From positions 4,566,171 to 4,630,170 of the forward strand of contig NW_009799179.1 in the NCBI RefSeq assembly GCF_000213175.1: 64,000 bases of DNA. Reading direction: 5' to 3'. The notes below the pieces were generated by a model. It was given only the letters and a program-made list of their open reading frames with translations. It did no database searches and was not told the origin of the DNA. The position numbers and the translations under genes are program-made. Every line of letters starts with the position of its first letter. Position 1 is the first letter of the stretch. This DNA is from Neurospora tetrasperma FGSC 2508. Lineage: Eukaryota > Ascomycota > Sordariomycetes > Sordariales > Sordariaceae. Positions 10,320-24,700 of this stretch are shown here, piece by piece.

Positions 10320-11410
10320 AAAGCACATTGCTTTTGTGCTCTGGCTCACATCGGCGTCATGTATGTGATGTTGATAATGTTCTGTCCTTCGTCTGTACTT
10401 TCCCTGGACAGTCAATCCTTCCTTTGTCCTGTTGCTTTCCGAATGGGACAGTCTTGCCCTGATTGTTTCACTACCCTCCCATTTACCCAGCCTTGTGTTA
10501 CCTCCACCTGTCTGTTCTCATTCAATGGTTTTCCCCTTTACTTGGACTTTGTTTGCGTTCCATGTTCAGGTAACATCGCGGGAAAGCGTAGTCGAGTGGC
10601 ATTTTGTTATCGCAAGCAAAAGGATGGGACGTTGGGCTCAAGCTTGGACAACGGCTTACACCTCATGGCAGAATAGAGATGGAAAAACCAATGACTGTAT
10701 GTTGGTTGACGAACGGAGATAATTGTAAGTTTGGGATAATGGTTGCTTTCATTGTATAGAGTCTAGGACGTCCACGATAGTAATATGATCACGATGTTCT
10801 TGTGAACCATCCTGGACCGAGCCCGATTACCGGATCGACGGAGAAATAGATACCGCTTGACCGAACGTGACGGTGATATAAATGCAAAGCGACTTCGCTA
10901 TCTTGGAACATGTTCGTGCGGGGTTCAAGTACAGCAAGGTTGAAGGAACAAGGGAAGAGGAAATACAGCAGCCGATGCGGGGATAGAGATTGCCGGAGAA
11001 TTCTAAATGCCGTTCTCCACGTTCCACTAGAGCGTTTGGAGAAGACCAAGTCCATGCTCCGAAATCTTTCTGTGTTTTCTTTCCAGTCAACGAGACTAGC
11101 CATCGCCTAGCGATGGTTGAACTGGGAATGTACCATTTAGCCTAATTTCTGACCGTGCTACCTTTGGATATCCCATCCCAGATCCCCAGAATGGACTCTG
11201 TTACCTACCATAGACAGTTACACATCGGCATGTTCCTGCATGGATTAATATCGGTATATAACCTATCCATCGCCCTGAGTGGATGACAGTCAATATGGAA
11301 AGCGTAGGCCAATCCCTTGACGAAGTTGGGCTTCGTGATTTCTGGAACAATAGCACCGTTCAAGATCCGTCCTCGCCGCCCTGTTCGGTTCATCGTTCAC
11401 AGGCTTCGGC
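10320..11410. other. spacer between the hypothetical gene and the SGNH esterase gene
   Basis: Presumably the 3' UTR of the upstream gene and the promoter of the esterase gene. No RNA gene or repeat was noticed. The esterase reading frame is open back to a TAG at 11351-11353, but there is no in-frame ATG in it. Confidence 0.4.
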
Positions 11411-12789
11411 CTGAAGAATATCCTGATTACTGGAGTGTTGCTCTTGTGCCCATCTTCGTCGGTTTCCGCGAAGAGCTCAAATCAATGGATCGATATCTGG
11501 GGCTCCATGCCGCAGCTTGTTGAGTCTGAAAACCTTCCTCCAGCTCCATATGTAAGTAGTGTCCGAATTCAGTATTTTGGCTTACCAATGAGGAAGCCGA
11601 CAACCCGTACACTAACATAAACTCTCAGAACGGCGGAGACACGGTCTTCAAAAACGCCACCCTGCGCCAGACAGTCTACATCACTCAAGATGCCTCGACC
11701 ATCCGGTTGAGCTTCAGCAACGCCTTTGGCGGCTCTGAGCTGCCTATCACCGCAGTCACCGTCGCCCTGCCCGCATCTAGAGCAGGGGCCGGCTCCGGCG
11801 CCATCAAGCCCGGTACCATCAAGACCGTCACCTTCTCAGGAGGCCAACCAGACTTCCTCGTTCCCAACGGCGCCGTGGTCGTCTCGGACCCCATCAAGTT
11901 TCAAGTCAAGGCCCAGTCCGTCCTGACCGTCACGCTCTACCTCGCCTCCGGCCAGGCCGGCCAGTCCATCACTGGACACCCCGGCAGCCGGACGACCAGC
12001 TGGCTTGCGCCGGGCAACCTCGTCTCTGCTGCCAACTTGTCCTCCACCGCTGGAGTAGCAAGCACCGACCACTGGTACTTCCTCTCCTCCATCGAGGCCT
12101 ACCAGCCCGAGCGTGCCTCCGCCCTCTACCTTGTGGGCGACTCCATCACCGACGGCCGCGGATCCACCACCAACGCCAACAACCGCTGGCCGGACCAGCT
12201 TCTCGCTCGCCTTCAAAAAGCCGGTCGTCGTTCGCTGTCATTGATCTCCGTCATCAACCAAGCCGCCGGCGGGAACCGCGTCCTAGCCGACGGTCTCGGC
12301 CCCAACGCCCTCGGCCGCATCGAGCGCGACGTCCTCGCCCGCCCTGGTTCCGGGGTTCGCTACGCGCTCATCTTGGAGGGGGTAAACGACATCGGTACCG
12401 CACCCCTCGATCAGGTCTCCCAACAATCCGTCGGCGACCGACTGATCTCTGCCTACGAGCAGATGATCACTCGCCTACACTCCCACGGGATCGCGGCGTT
12501 CGGGGCAACCATTACGCCTATGAGCGGGCCGGGACAGGCGTATGGTGAGCCGGAGAGGGAGAAGACGAGACTAAGGGTCAATGAGTGGATTCGGAGGAGT
12601 GGGAGGTTTGATGCGGTGGTGGACTTTGATAGGGCTGTGAGGGATCGGGGGAATAAGACGATGCTGGATGAGAGGTGGGATAGTGGAGATCATTTGCATT
12701 TGAATCCGGAGGGGTATCGGGTAATGGCAGAGGCGGTGGATTTGGAGATTTTTGAGAGGTTTGCTGATGGGGTGAATAGGTATTTGTAG
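11411..12789 (+). CDS. secreted SGNH/GDSL-family esterase
   Basis: Exons about 11411-11551 and 11629-12789; the intron has donor GTAAGT and acceptor CTCAG, phase 0. Exon 2 gives 386 residues. The four SGNH blocks are present: block I LVGDSITDG with the nucleophile Ser, block II Gly in QAAGGNRV, block III Asn in EGVNDIG, and block V Asp/His in DHLHLNPEGY. The N-terminal beta-domain (PQLVESENLPPAPY, then SFSNAFGGSELPITAVTVAL) is typical of large extracellular fungal GDSL hydrolases acting on acetylated polysaccharides or lipids; the substrate is unknown. The start is unresolved. The residues before the mature part (KNILITGVLLLCPSSSVSA) form a plausible signal peptide, but the codon in the start position is CTG (11411-11413). 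An upstream exon starting at ATG 11191 (intron 11254-11353) would also join in frame but gives an odd N-terminus. Last third has weaker GC at third positions than the first two thirds. Confidence 0.85.
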
Positions 12790-13865
12790 AGTTGTTGGCG
12801 AGTGGTGGGTCGGTAGGTAGCAGTTGGAGAGGTTCATTGGTGATCAGAATATGTTCATGCTTTCGTCATCATTGCACCGGTCGCTTGGACTGGAGTATCC
12901 GGTCTAGGCCAGCCTATAGAGTTCATTCGTGTGAAATGGGTGTCCTTGATGTCTATCAGGCTTCTTCCTGCCGGAGTTTCAATTTTCCTTTCTTTTTGTT
13001 GGAGTGTGATCGTCAAGGTTAAGTGTGAACGCTGCCGATGTTGTGTGCCTTTTGGATGGTCCAAAGCACCTCGAGGAGTGGTCTAAACCAGAGTTCAGAG
13101 ATCAAAAAAAGCTCAAACCGAAAGGGGTAAGAAAGGGGTAAGGAAGAGAAAACAAGTGGAAAGTTTTGTCTTTATAGGGCTGACTGATTTGTGGGGAGAT
13201 CTGGGCTCTCGGGCACTACCGTAACCCCTATCTCTGCGACACTTTTGATGCACGATGAATGAGAATATGCAGGTTTTCGTGGCACGAGTTCAAGCGGATA
13301 AAAAGGAAACGATTAATGAAATCAGAACAAAAAAAAAAACGGTTGGGAAAGAACGTGTGGTTACATAATAACGGCAGAGGCAAACATGAAGGCAGCTCGG
13401 GCGTGGAGTTTGATCCATTTCCCGGGCCTTTCCGACGAACAACCACGCAAGCAGGATCCGGCATTTGTGTAGCACACCTGCTCGACTCTCTGCGGTTTCA
13501 GAAAGGCATCATCTCGGACATGAGACCCAGATTGAATAGACAGGGGTCGTAGGGCAGACAAATAATCCCGCCTAACAGCCATGGCGAGACCTCATCGGCC
13601 TAGATCACCCCCCTGCTGCCCAATGGCAAAGTAGCGTAAAGACGAAAATGTGGTATATTTCCTTAGCATTCCGAGAACTCCGCCGAACATACATGCAGTC
13701 GACTTGTATACACTCCAACTGGCCTGTGTATCTTTCTAATCATAATAATTGCACATCCGAGCACGCCAATCAAGACAAGCAGACTGATTAACCTGTCCTC
13801 TCGCTTCCGTTTTCCTTCCTTGTGTTTTGTTCATCTTTTGCCTCGTCCCATTAAACGCTGTTCTT
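12790..13865. other. convergent intergenic region (esterase / erb1)
   Basis: Contains the 3' ends of the two converging transcripts. No gene, tRNA or repeat was recognised. Short poly-A and poly-purine runs (for example 13326-13340) are the only low-complexity features. Confidence 0.4.
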
Positions 13866-16475
13866 TTACATCCAGAGACGGATGGTACCGTCAGCACCGG
13901 CAGACACACACCACGGCTCACGCGGGTGCCAGTCCATGTCCAAAACACCAAGCTTGTTGACGACCTTGTGTCCCTTGAGCACCTTGACAGGGACAATGGT
14001 GGGGTTCTCCAGCTGATCGTTCGGGACTTTGCCGTGGAAGATTTGGAGAGTGCCGTCGTCACTGGCATCAGCGAAGAGCGGCAGACCGCCCCTGTGGTAC
14101 TTGACCTGACGAACCGCCTCGCTGTGGAACCTCATCGTCTTGTACGGACGAATGGAAAGATCCAGATCGTGCCACAAGAGACGCTTGTCGTAACTGCCAA
14201 CAATCAAGTTATCACCGCCGGGGTGGATATCAAACGAAGAAATCCTACAAGTCAACAGAGTTAGCAAATCAATTCCAGTCACATTATCCGGGTGATAATG
14301 GGGATACGTACCACTTGGCGCCAGGCTGGACAACCTTGACCAGCTCGAGCTTCTGCAAGTCGTAGCAGCGAATTGTTCGTTGAGTGGCGACGAAGAAGAG
14401 AGGACGGAGGGGATGGAAAGAAGCTGTCTGAGCCAAGCCAGAAAGCTTGCGGAAGGGAATCTGGGTGAGGTGCTTGGAGAGCGTATGGATGGCGACGGAG
14501 CTCCTCTGTCCGGAAGGCGATACTGTCGCAAAATGGTCTCCTTTCCTGTGCCAGTTGATGACCTTCACGGTCGACCTGACTGTGATCCTGATCAAAACAC
14601 CCTCATCCTCGAGCTTAGCACCGGGGCGGGCCCACTTGGCAGGAGGCTCCTTGCCGGGAGCAGCGCCGTGTTGCTGGCCGTTTGTAGCATAACCGAAGCC
14701 AGCCGACAGGATATCTCTGCTAGCCTGGTCCAAAGCAGGAGTAACGCTGGCGTGTGTAGGAACCATGAGGTAGACATCCTCACCCACAGCAGCGGAGAGA
14801 ATGAAAGAGTCCTTCGCGGGCCTCCACCTAACGGTGTTGACAGCCTCCTCACTGCTGAGCTTGACAGACCAGACTTGGCGACCCGTCAACAGCTCCCACA
14901 CACGTACCGTACCGTCATCGCCACCGCTAGCGACAGCAACACCAGTAGGGTCGATGGCAACGCTTCTTACACGGCCGTCATGGCCGCGGAAAACTGTTTG
15001 GGCAACGGTAGGGAAAGGCTTGAGCTCAGAAGGCGAAGGAAGCTTGGGCAGGAGCGAGTTGGGATCGATGTTGAGCCTGTTCTTCCGCACACGAGGAGCA
15101 AGGTAAAGGTCCATGCACCTCTCGAATCTCTCCTTGACGATCTCGCCATAACCGGGAACTTTCCTCAAAGAGTCGTATTTCTGAGGGAGATACTCCTTCT
15201 CGCGCTCCTCGGGGTCGAGCTTCTCCCACTCCTCTCTCTCCTCCTTGGTCGGTAGGTATTCTGCGGGCGGGTTGTAACTCATGTCGAAACCAGGAGGAGG
15301 CAGCTTGGGTGCCGGGATGTGCAAGGGGTTGACTTCTTGTGGCACCTCATCCTGCCAGATATCGAAGTACTGCTCCTCCTCTTCCTCCTCCTTCTCGCGC
15401 TCCTCAGGGGGCTTGTAGGGCAGGATCCTGCCTTCCCTAATGGCGCGAACAAGCTTCATAATCTTCTTGGCCTCGTTCTTGGAGGGGAGGAAGCGACGCT
15501 TGGGCTCAGGGGCAGCGCTCAGGGCTATTGACTCGTTAGCTGCACCATTCCAACAGTGATAAATGTGGATAGATTTAGACTTACGCATCTTCTCCTCGAT
15601 ACCAGTAAAGTATTCCACGGTTTCAGGGTAGGGGTCTTCCAGCTCGTTGGGAATCATACCCATCTGGACACGGCGAACAAGCTCCAATTCATCATCACTA
15701 CGTTATGACAGTCAGTAAGCGTGACCCGAAGAAACCGAGCAACACAAAGGATGATGGATTGGGTGCATACTTGAGGTTGAGAGGGTTGCCGGTGTGAATA
15801 TCCGTAAGGCCAGTCCAGCCCTTGGGCACTTCGATGCTGTCGAGGAGAGCATCAAGAGCGTCGCCAGTGGCCGGGCGCATAATCTTCTTGCCGTTGATAT
15901 CATAGCCGATATGGGGATAGCTGTCGTAGAAGCTCATGGGGATGTTGCCGATGGTGTTTGGCGCTTCTTGGGCATCGGAATCGTCCGAATCGTAGACGGG
16001 GTCGATCTCACTGTTGCATTCTCGAGTTAGTTATGCTGGCATGGAACGGTTTCTAGTCCATTTGCAGAGCAAAAACATACTCGTAGACGTAGCGCTCGTT
16101 GCCGTTCGCATCCTTTTCGATCCGATAGTTCTTGTCTCCATCATCCTTCTCCGGCCGCTTGGGGTCGACTCCGGGTATCTCAATCTCAAGTTCCTCTTCT
16201 TCGTCCTCGAGAACAAGTTTGCCCATTGCCTTGTCGCCCTCAGCATCGGAGGAAATGTCGTCGCTTAGTAGGGAGCCCTCCTCATCTTCGTCGTCGCTGG
16301 CCTCGCTTCCGCTTTCCTGCTCGCCGTCCTGTTCGTGCTCGTTGTCGTCGAAGTCAGAATCGAACTCGTCTTCGCTCTGCGACAGGGCGCCGTCAAAATC
16401 GGGTGCAATCTCGTCGTCGGACTCAGGCTCGGCGTCCTGGACCTTTCGCTTCTTCTCGGTGGCTTTTGGCCCCAT
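13866..16475 (-). CDS. erb1: ribosome biogenesis protein Erb1 (BOP1 homologue)
   Basis: Five exons on the minus strand: 16475-16081, 16010-15771, 15697-15585, 15524-14312 and 14244-13866. They total 779 aa with phases matching at all four introns. The N-terminus is basic then very acidic (about residues 15-90), as in Erb1. The BOP1NT domain follows, with landmarks [43 protein letters not shown] and [20 protein letters not shown]. The C-terminal half is a WD40 propeller; visible repeats include [44 protein letters not shown] and [12 protein letters not shown] at the C-terminus. Erb1 forms the PeBoW complex with Ytm1 and Nop7 in the nucleolus and is needed for 27S pre-rRNA processing and 60S subunit assembly. 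Length and domain order are normal. Confidence 0.95.
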
Positions 16476-17705
16476 TGTGAATATGTGTTGATTTTTGGCG
16501 TGTCTTCTGCTGGTAAAACACCCAGATAGCGTCGCAGCGATAGGCGTCGAAAATTCCTAGCATACGAATTGGCCTGGGACTTTTTTTTCTGCCGGTTCTA
16601 CAGCTCATGGCGGGGACGAGTTGGTCTCACCGCCCTTGGCATTCCTGGCAGCTAAAGAACCAAACATATTACCCTATCGGCTTAGCGTGTCAAAGAGGAG
16701 ACTTGAATGGAGACAAATGAAGCCAGGAGGGATGCACTCCGTCCCCTGATACCGACTTCAAATTTTTAGCTTTGTTTGTTACACACGTGTAGATGAATAC
16801 CGAACTCCAACCTCGATGCAGCATCCCTCTGCACCCCTACACCTGGCTTCAACCACGTACGATTCCACTTCTGTAGCTCGTCCTGCCCGTTCTGTGGGTA
16901 TTGGCAGTCAAAACTGGCAAACCAGCATCAATCAAATACCCGGCATGATCAGATTGAGTCTCCATGGATCGCTTGTAATTATAGACTTTTATTCGAATTT
17001 TACCCCATTGCCTCCTACGTTTTTTGTCACCATCGCCGTCTTTTTGCGCTTTCTAAGCATGGCAGTTGACAATATGTAGCACGACGCCTAATAGGGAACC
17101 TTGATGGGCTAGGGTGACTCGACACCTTCACACTACACTACAATACTGCCATAAAACCAGGCTACAGTAAAGGACATGCCTTTGGCCAGTGAGCCACATA
17201 TACTTCCAAAGGCTTGGATGTTGTTGTTCGGCAGATGAGTGATACACTACCAGTGCCATTTGAGGCAATGCGGCAACAGACAGTCAGTCTCTGCATTATC
17301 TGTGTTAATTGCGGCTTATTAATAGTGGCATCAGGTCTGGCGCGACTAAGTGATCTTTGATTGCTTGCGTTGGCCCGTTAGCATTGCGGGCCTGGAGCAT
17401 CTTGTCTGAATTCTGCTTTCTTTGCCCTCCTTTGAAAATGAGTCGATCCCACCATCCTAGGTCCCTTGTTACAACGTACATATCCATGCTCTTTGCCCAT
17501 CTACTGTGTACACCACACTAGCGTCTAGATAGTGTCTTGAAGTACCACCGGGGCGATATCTGTGTCTTCTAAGCGGGGCTTGCGGAGAGCCTTGGACGTT
17601 TACCTTACCACTCAACCCTTTTTATCCACCACACATCTACGCCCGCGGAAAAGAAGGGGTGAAAAAAAGGAAAATTAAAGGAAAGGCCGGTTGCGAAAAA
17701 CAGCC
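16476..17705. promoter_or_regulatory. divergent upstream region of erb1 and the Zn2Cys6 gene
   Basis: 1.2 kb between two start codons facing away from each other. An AAATTTTT stretch at 16758-16765 resembles the RRPE element of ribosome-biogenesis promoters known from yeasts; this is only a resemblance. The part nearest the Zn2Cys6 gene (about 17640-17700) is purine-rich. No gene was found. Confidence 0.35.
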
Positions 17706-19610
17706 ATGATCTCAAACAGCGAGGTCACTAAGGAGAAAGAGCCGGTGAAACGCCGTGCCTGTGACGAGTGCCGTATGTTTCGTCCCGCTCCCCGTTTCGA
17801 TCCATATATCTATCTACCTCTACCCTCTAGCCAGCAATCATGACTGCCCAACCGCACTGATGTATCTAAATTAACAAATACAGGGGCACGGAAACTTGCT
17901 TGCTCAAAAGAACCAGATGGCTGTGCGCGGTGTAAGCGCGAAGGCGTTCACTGTAACTACTCGGCCCAGAAACCCATGGGTCGGCCAAGGAAACGTCCTC
18001 ACGTCGACGTGGCCGAGGCATCGCGAAAGGAGGCAAAGACTGATGATGTTCCCCCCAGCGAGACGGCGGCCTTGACCTATCCTGTTTCCATGCCCTTTGA
18101 CGGGACCCTCAACCTGGACCTGGACATGTGCTTTCTCGACGTCACCAACACAGACATAAATTTCAGTGACATATTCGACCCAAATTTCCAGTTCGGATCG
18201 TATGGCTTCCCCTTGTCCTTGGATTATGACATCCCCCAACCGGGACCGGCACCCGGGCAAATAGAGACCATGCCCAAGGAGGAGACAAGACATGCCAACC
18301 AAGCCTGGATGGATTCCACGGCTGCCGTCAACGCACAATGGCAGCCGGTACTTGGGGGATACCTCGATGTCAACTTTGACAGCATTGACGTACAAGCGTC
18401 CACATCAGCTTGCTCCTCTTCAATACAGCAATACTCCTCGCCCTTCCCGAAGCGAGAACAACCAGAGGGAATATACCCAAACACATCTCACAATCACCAC
18501 GGCTCCCGCCCGGCATCACGATCAGAGGTATCCGAATCAACCGTCCCCCATCTGACTCCCGGCGGCTCCTCCACCACCAGTCCCAGCGACAGCACCAACA
18601 CCAACGACCGCGCCGTCGGTGGCCAGCCCGCCGCTCAATGTGCTTGCTCAGGCAATCTCCGCGAGGCCATGGAGTCTCTCCGCATCGTGCCCACTGACAA
18701 CATCACCCAAGCGCTCTACACCGTCCGTACCGTGACCAAGATAGCACACGAGACCATCCTCTGCAGCATCTGCGGCGACCCTCTCGGTGGCAGTTCCTCC
18801 TCTGCCGCCAACACCGACACCGACACCGACACCAAGACCGACAACAAAAGCAACAACAACTCCGACGAGAACGAACCCCCTGACTCGGCCATCCAAAACA
18901 TGGTCCTCCTCGCCGCCATCCTCCCCTCCCTCTCCTCGTCCTATACCCTTCTCCTCGACCTCGTCGAAAAGGAGACTCTCTCCGCCACCTCTTCAGGCCG
19001 CCACATCTTCTTCGATTTAGAAGGCTACGGCGGACTCTGGGGTCCCATTGCAACTTCCTGGAAGCGATGCGAGGACATGGTCGCCCTTCTCGCCCAGTCG
19101 CTGCCCCCCGCAACCTGGCGCCTGATAGCCCGCGCCATGCTCAAGCTGGATGTGTACGGACAGGGCGGGGCGGCAGGGACGGCGAGTCAGAGGCCGGTGA
19201 TTAGCTTGGGTGATGATGATGGTGGTTGTATGATTGGCAGCCGGGACAAGAGTAATGGCAATGGCCTTCAACAAGAGCCGTGCGAGAAGGTAGAGCATAT
19301 TGGACTCAAAGATATCTTTGCGAGGTTGGAGGAGAGGTCGAGGAGACGACAGGAGAGGTTGGAGGCATTGGTGGCGAGTGGGGAGTTGGAGGGGGTGATT
19401 CCGTTGATTTCCGGGGGTCTGGATGTCGGGAGTGCTAGTGAGAAGTCGATATCGCCGACTGCGTCGACGGGAATAACCACGACGCTGGCGGCGGCGGGCG
19501 AGGCGGATGAAAAGATGGAAGGAAAGGCGGACGGGAAGAAGACGAGGTCACCGGGTATGAGGATCATTGCATCTGCGAAGAGTGCGATGGATAGGTTGTT
19601 GATTTCCTGA
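17706..19610 (+). CDS. Zn2Cys6 binuclear-cluster transcription factor
   Basis: Exons 17706-17772 and 17884-19610 (597 aa). The intron splits the zinc cluster, a common position in this family, and joins in phase 1. The cluster is complete: CDECRARKLAC then CARCKREGVHC, spacing C-X2-C-X6-C-X6-C-X2-C-X6-C, residues about 19-46. It is followed by a basic linker (MGRPRKRPH). The rest has an acidic, Asp/Asn-rich stretch (about residues 90-130), a Ser/Thr-rich middle, and a conserved-looking helical region (about 330-450) that contains a low-complexity Thr-Asp run (bases about 18808-18845). I do not recognise the subfamily. A regulator of secondary metabolism or nutrient use is possible, but no biosynthetic cluster lies alongside. 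It should bind CGG-containing sites in the nucleus. Confidence 0.88.
18808..18845 (+). repeat. in-frame hexanucleotide ACCGAC microsatellite
   Basis: Consecutive ACCGAC units within the Zn2Cys6 gene encode alternating Thr-Asp, then degrade into Lys/Asn-rich codons. Such runs are prone to slippage, so length variation between strains is likely. Confidence 0.7.
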
Positions 19611-20599
19611 TTTCTTTCTGTTTTTTCCAATTTTTTTTTCACCTTCTGGGCGGTGATAAGGGCTTAGGAGGGAGGATACGGAGTTGAACCCCCACATAAG
19701 CGGAAGCTTCATTGTTCTCTGTGGCTTTGGTATGGCATGACAGTTCTGTTACGTTCCAAGCGTGGAGTTCTGAGGTTTCCGGGTTTACTACTAGGTATTA
19801 TTTGGGTGTATGGACATAGCGATGGTATGAATGACCCTTTGTATTTTGTTGTCACGTTTGGTTGCGATTGGGAAGAGAGGTGAGTCTGGCTTCTAACAAT
19901 GAAAATTTCTGATGGTTCACTTACTAACGTGAATCTGATGGTTCGAACGGTTTTGGTATGATACACTCGCAATTCTGGGAAGACTACTTTAAGACGAATT
20001 GCGTGATACGTGAAGGCCATTCCAGAAGTGCAGCGAATCCGACGTGTTCGATATGTATGGCCACTCGAGTGACACGAATTGTACTACCCTCGGAAGTATC
20101 GTACATGAATGCATCGAAGAAACGTAGTCCTGATTTGAGTGAGATCTGAAGCGAAATTTTGGTCCACCATCGGTTCGATGGAAAACCTCAACAGCTACGA
20201 AGAACATTTCTTTTCATCTCAGGACTATTTCGAGCATTGCAACAAACGCCTTGTTTCCAAAATTTCCACACTATGAGAACCGTCATACAGATAGAGACAG
20301 CCAAAAGGATTATACGCCGCTACTGATCAAAATTATACCATATCACATAACCTACTCCTGACTTTCTCCTAGGTACCCGTGACGTATTTTCAACTCCCAA
20401 ATGAGATTCGAATCACCCTCCACATAGCATTGACCGGCGTGGCGGGACATACCCATCATGTCTCCATTTGCTCGTTTCGCTTCCAAACCCATGTAGACAA
20501 CACCCTTGCTTGGCTCTGATTGCCGAGCTCGAATCAGCAAGGGATTCTCATGTACCCCTACGCAGATCCTTCTCCCCTTCACCTCCTCTTTCGGACCCC
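19611..20599. other. convergent intergenic region (Zn2Cys6 gene / SURF4 homologue)
   Basis: About 1 kb, more AT-rich than the flanking coding DNA, with no supported gene. It should contain both 3' UTRs. Confidence 0.4.
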
Positions 20600-21746
<1,147 letters not shown>

Positions 21747-24700
21747 TGCGTGAGGTTCGATCGCGTCTGGTCTGGTTGATCAACTGAGTATGGCGTCGGA
21801 TATCGAGACGTGGTCAAGCGCAGGTGTTGCTCCTGGATCGCGAAACCAGGTTGGTGTTGTTTTGTGGAGGGATGAGCGCCGAGAAGTAGGAGTGATGACG
21901 GAGGGTTCCAGCTCAGGGTGACTCCAGAGAGTAATAATAAATGCGGGACCGAGCTTGTACAAGTTCAGGTTGAGAGTGGAAGATGGGCCCTCGTTTCGAT
22001 TCAGGCGCAGCAGCTTTCGGATTGAGACCTGGTGGTGAAGGGTCAAGGTCCGACTGACAGCTGAAGAGGTGGAAGATGCAACGAAGGCAAGGTGGATTTG
22101 AAGATGGAAGTGTCCCGGTGGTGAGGTCAGTCAGGTACCTAGGTTATTAACATACAACTGTGTCCTTAACCAAATGTCTTTCCGTGATTTCCTGCAAGTG
22201 CCTCATCGAGAAGCTGCCAAGGCGAATGGGGCTTATGTTACAAAGTACATAGCTTGCAGTAGCAGCTACTCCTGAAAATAAAGTATCCTCAAACGGAAAT
22301 ACACACAGCGGGCAACTGTGGGTCCCTTACTCTTGGCCGACGGGTCAACCTTCCGGTGTTTCGAGTTGCCCTGCCTGCTGGAGTGCCCAAGCATCCAAGG
22401 TCACCCAGCTGGACTGGCTTGTTGCGAGCGAGCGCACGAACCAACCGTTGTTTTTGGCACGGGAAGAATGGAGCCTCGGAAGCGATGGATCGCCAAAGAC
22501 CCCACGCTGCGACTGGGTTTAGCTTTCTCGAATCTCGACTGTTTGGATAGTGCGATCTGATCCGAATTTCCCCCTTTTGGCGACGAGGAATAGCTTCAAG
22601 ATCGAGAAAAAAGGAGCCTCATCGTCGTGTCTGACACTTCTCCTAACTCCTATTCACCTCGATCTTAACATGCAGTAAACACGCTACCGCAACCCCGCTG
22701 AAAAAAGTCAAAATTGCGCAATGGCCCTCCTCAATGCAACAGCCCGATCAGACTACACTACGAATTAGGAAGCTCTTCAGGCTCTTTTTTTCCCAGCCGA
22801 GCGACGTCGCTGACAAGGTTGAGTATAACAGACGAGTGCAGGGGTCAATGCCTTCTCAGCTTCCATTACGGGCCGGCAAGGTCGTCCTCCGATCCACACA
22901 TGCGTCCGCTAGGCCCGGTTCAGTGAGGAACGGGACTCGGTAGTTTGTCTTGTCGTGTCCAACGCATGGGAAGCATGCTCAACTCCAATGGCACAACCTT
23001 AATTTGTCCCATTGCCGCAATCCGGCATGACGGCGACGTCGGCATCGAGTTGAGGGGCCAGGATTTGACTATTTACGGCGATGGCGAGAGGTCCGGTTGG
23101 ATTCCTTCTCACTTTGATTTACCATTTCATCGGAATACATACTCCCTTTATCGGGCTCAGTTCATGGTACTTATAGACGAAGACATCTTGAAGAATTGAA
23201 AGACTTCAAGCCAGACTTTCATTTCGATGGCCTTCGGTGTTCTGAAGCGCTCAAGCTAAATTACTTATAGCGAAGTTCTGACAGACTTACAGCCCATCAA
23301 CATTTTCAAAAGGTAAACCCTCTAGCATCGCCAGTCGCGTATCCTCGAATCCCTATCCCCTGCCGAACCAGAGTCTATCACTACTCAGAAACCACACTCA
23401 TCAGGAAAAGTCCCACTCGTACTCCAGGAAAAACCTACACACACCCCAAGCACCAGATCGGTACGGGCTTGTTTCAACCACACCTTCATCATGTGTTTTA
23501 GAACTGGTATCAAATAAACTAGTCTAGTAGGTTGAGTCCTGTCAATTAAAGTTGTTAAGCGTATTTGAAGGTCGTAACGTGGCTGTGCGTGATTTTGGTC
23601 GCAAGGACCAGCGCGATGGATGTGATTACGAGATTCAACGGTCAGTTCAAGGGAAAATAGGCGCGAAAAAAACAAGAAGAAGAAAACAAGAAAAAGGTAC
23701 TGCTAGATATTGAGCACCACTTGCGTGCTTATCGCCACATTCCATAGCAATCTGACCGTTGTGGCTGAAAGTCATCGAGTATACTTCTCCAACTTGGGGT
23801 GCGCGTAGGCAAACCTTGGAGTGCGCGTAGGCAAACCTTGGAGTGCGCGTAGCATCTCTCATCAACGATACCTTACCACATTCACCCTTTTTTAAGCGTG
23901 TCAAGAAGGTCAAGAAATGTTGGTTTGATAATGTCTCAATTAAGCTTAAACTCTCCTCAAACCCCTCGGCCAAAAGGCCTACTAGCTGCCTAACCACAAG
24001 GGAGCGGGTCAAAAGAAGACGCGGAAGCATGGAAATCAAACAAAGACATCCTCACGCCCCCGCTCCCCTCTCTCCCTATAGCCATGGGCCCTGCAGAAGA
24101 AAACCTGTTCATAAGTTTGCCTCCTACTGACCGGTTACTAGGCCCCATGGAACGCGAGGGAACAAAGGGATGGGGAACAAACGGGACAAGGATGAGGACG
24201 GGACAGGGCCCGTTTCTTTGTGTGGTAGCTTCCCTGACGGACCGATTCCCTGGATTTGGTGAACCGTTTCTGAGTTTGGTGTGGCTAAACCTTTGCTGGT
24301 CTAGATGGTGGTGCGCAGGGTCGGAGGGGTACGGTACGGTTTTTGTTTAAGAGAAATGAGCTTGAATTAACTGAGGCGTTGAATTAAGTGAGGCGTTGAC
24401 TTGGGTTTGGAAGTTGGGTAAGTCATCTGTGCGTAGGTATGTGAGGATGTAAGTCTCGAGGAGGACACTCAACCGCCGTGGTGTATGGTCGCGAAGGCTC
24501 TAATAGTGATCAAAACGACAATATCGAGCAAGTGTCCTTGATTCACAGCTTGGGATACCAAAAACCAGGTAATATAAAACATTGACAGATTTCCACTTAA
24601 CAGAAGCCAGATATGTTTTCAGAACGCTACCATCACGTAATTTGAGTTCGAGAGACACATGGCATAGGTTTGCCTATCGTCGTTCCCATTGATTCCCTCT

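Noticed and set aside
14380-15255. 291-codon open frame on the plus strand opposite erb1
   Set aside because: It is antisense to a clear WD40/BOP1NT gene, has no domain, and crosses no splice logic of its own.
17706-19610. Secondary-metabolite gene cluster around the Zn2Cys6 regulator
   Set aside because: Neighbours are a ribosome-biogenesis gene and an ER cargo receptor; no polyketide, peptide, terpene or P450 genes are in the window.
23647-24039. 130-codon minus-strand open frame with a weak WD40-like phrase (YSMTFSHNGQIAMECGD)
   Set aside because: A single phrase without the rest of a propeller, and a tandem repeat lies inside the frame; not enough for a gene call.
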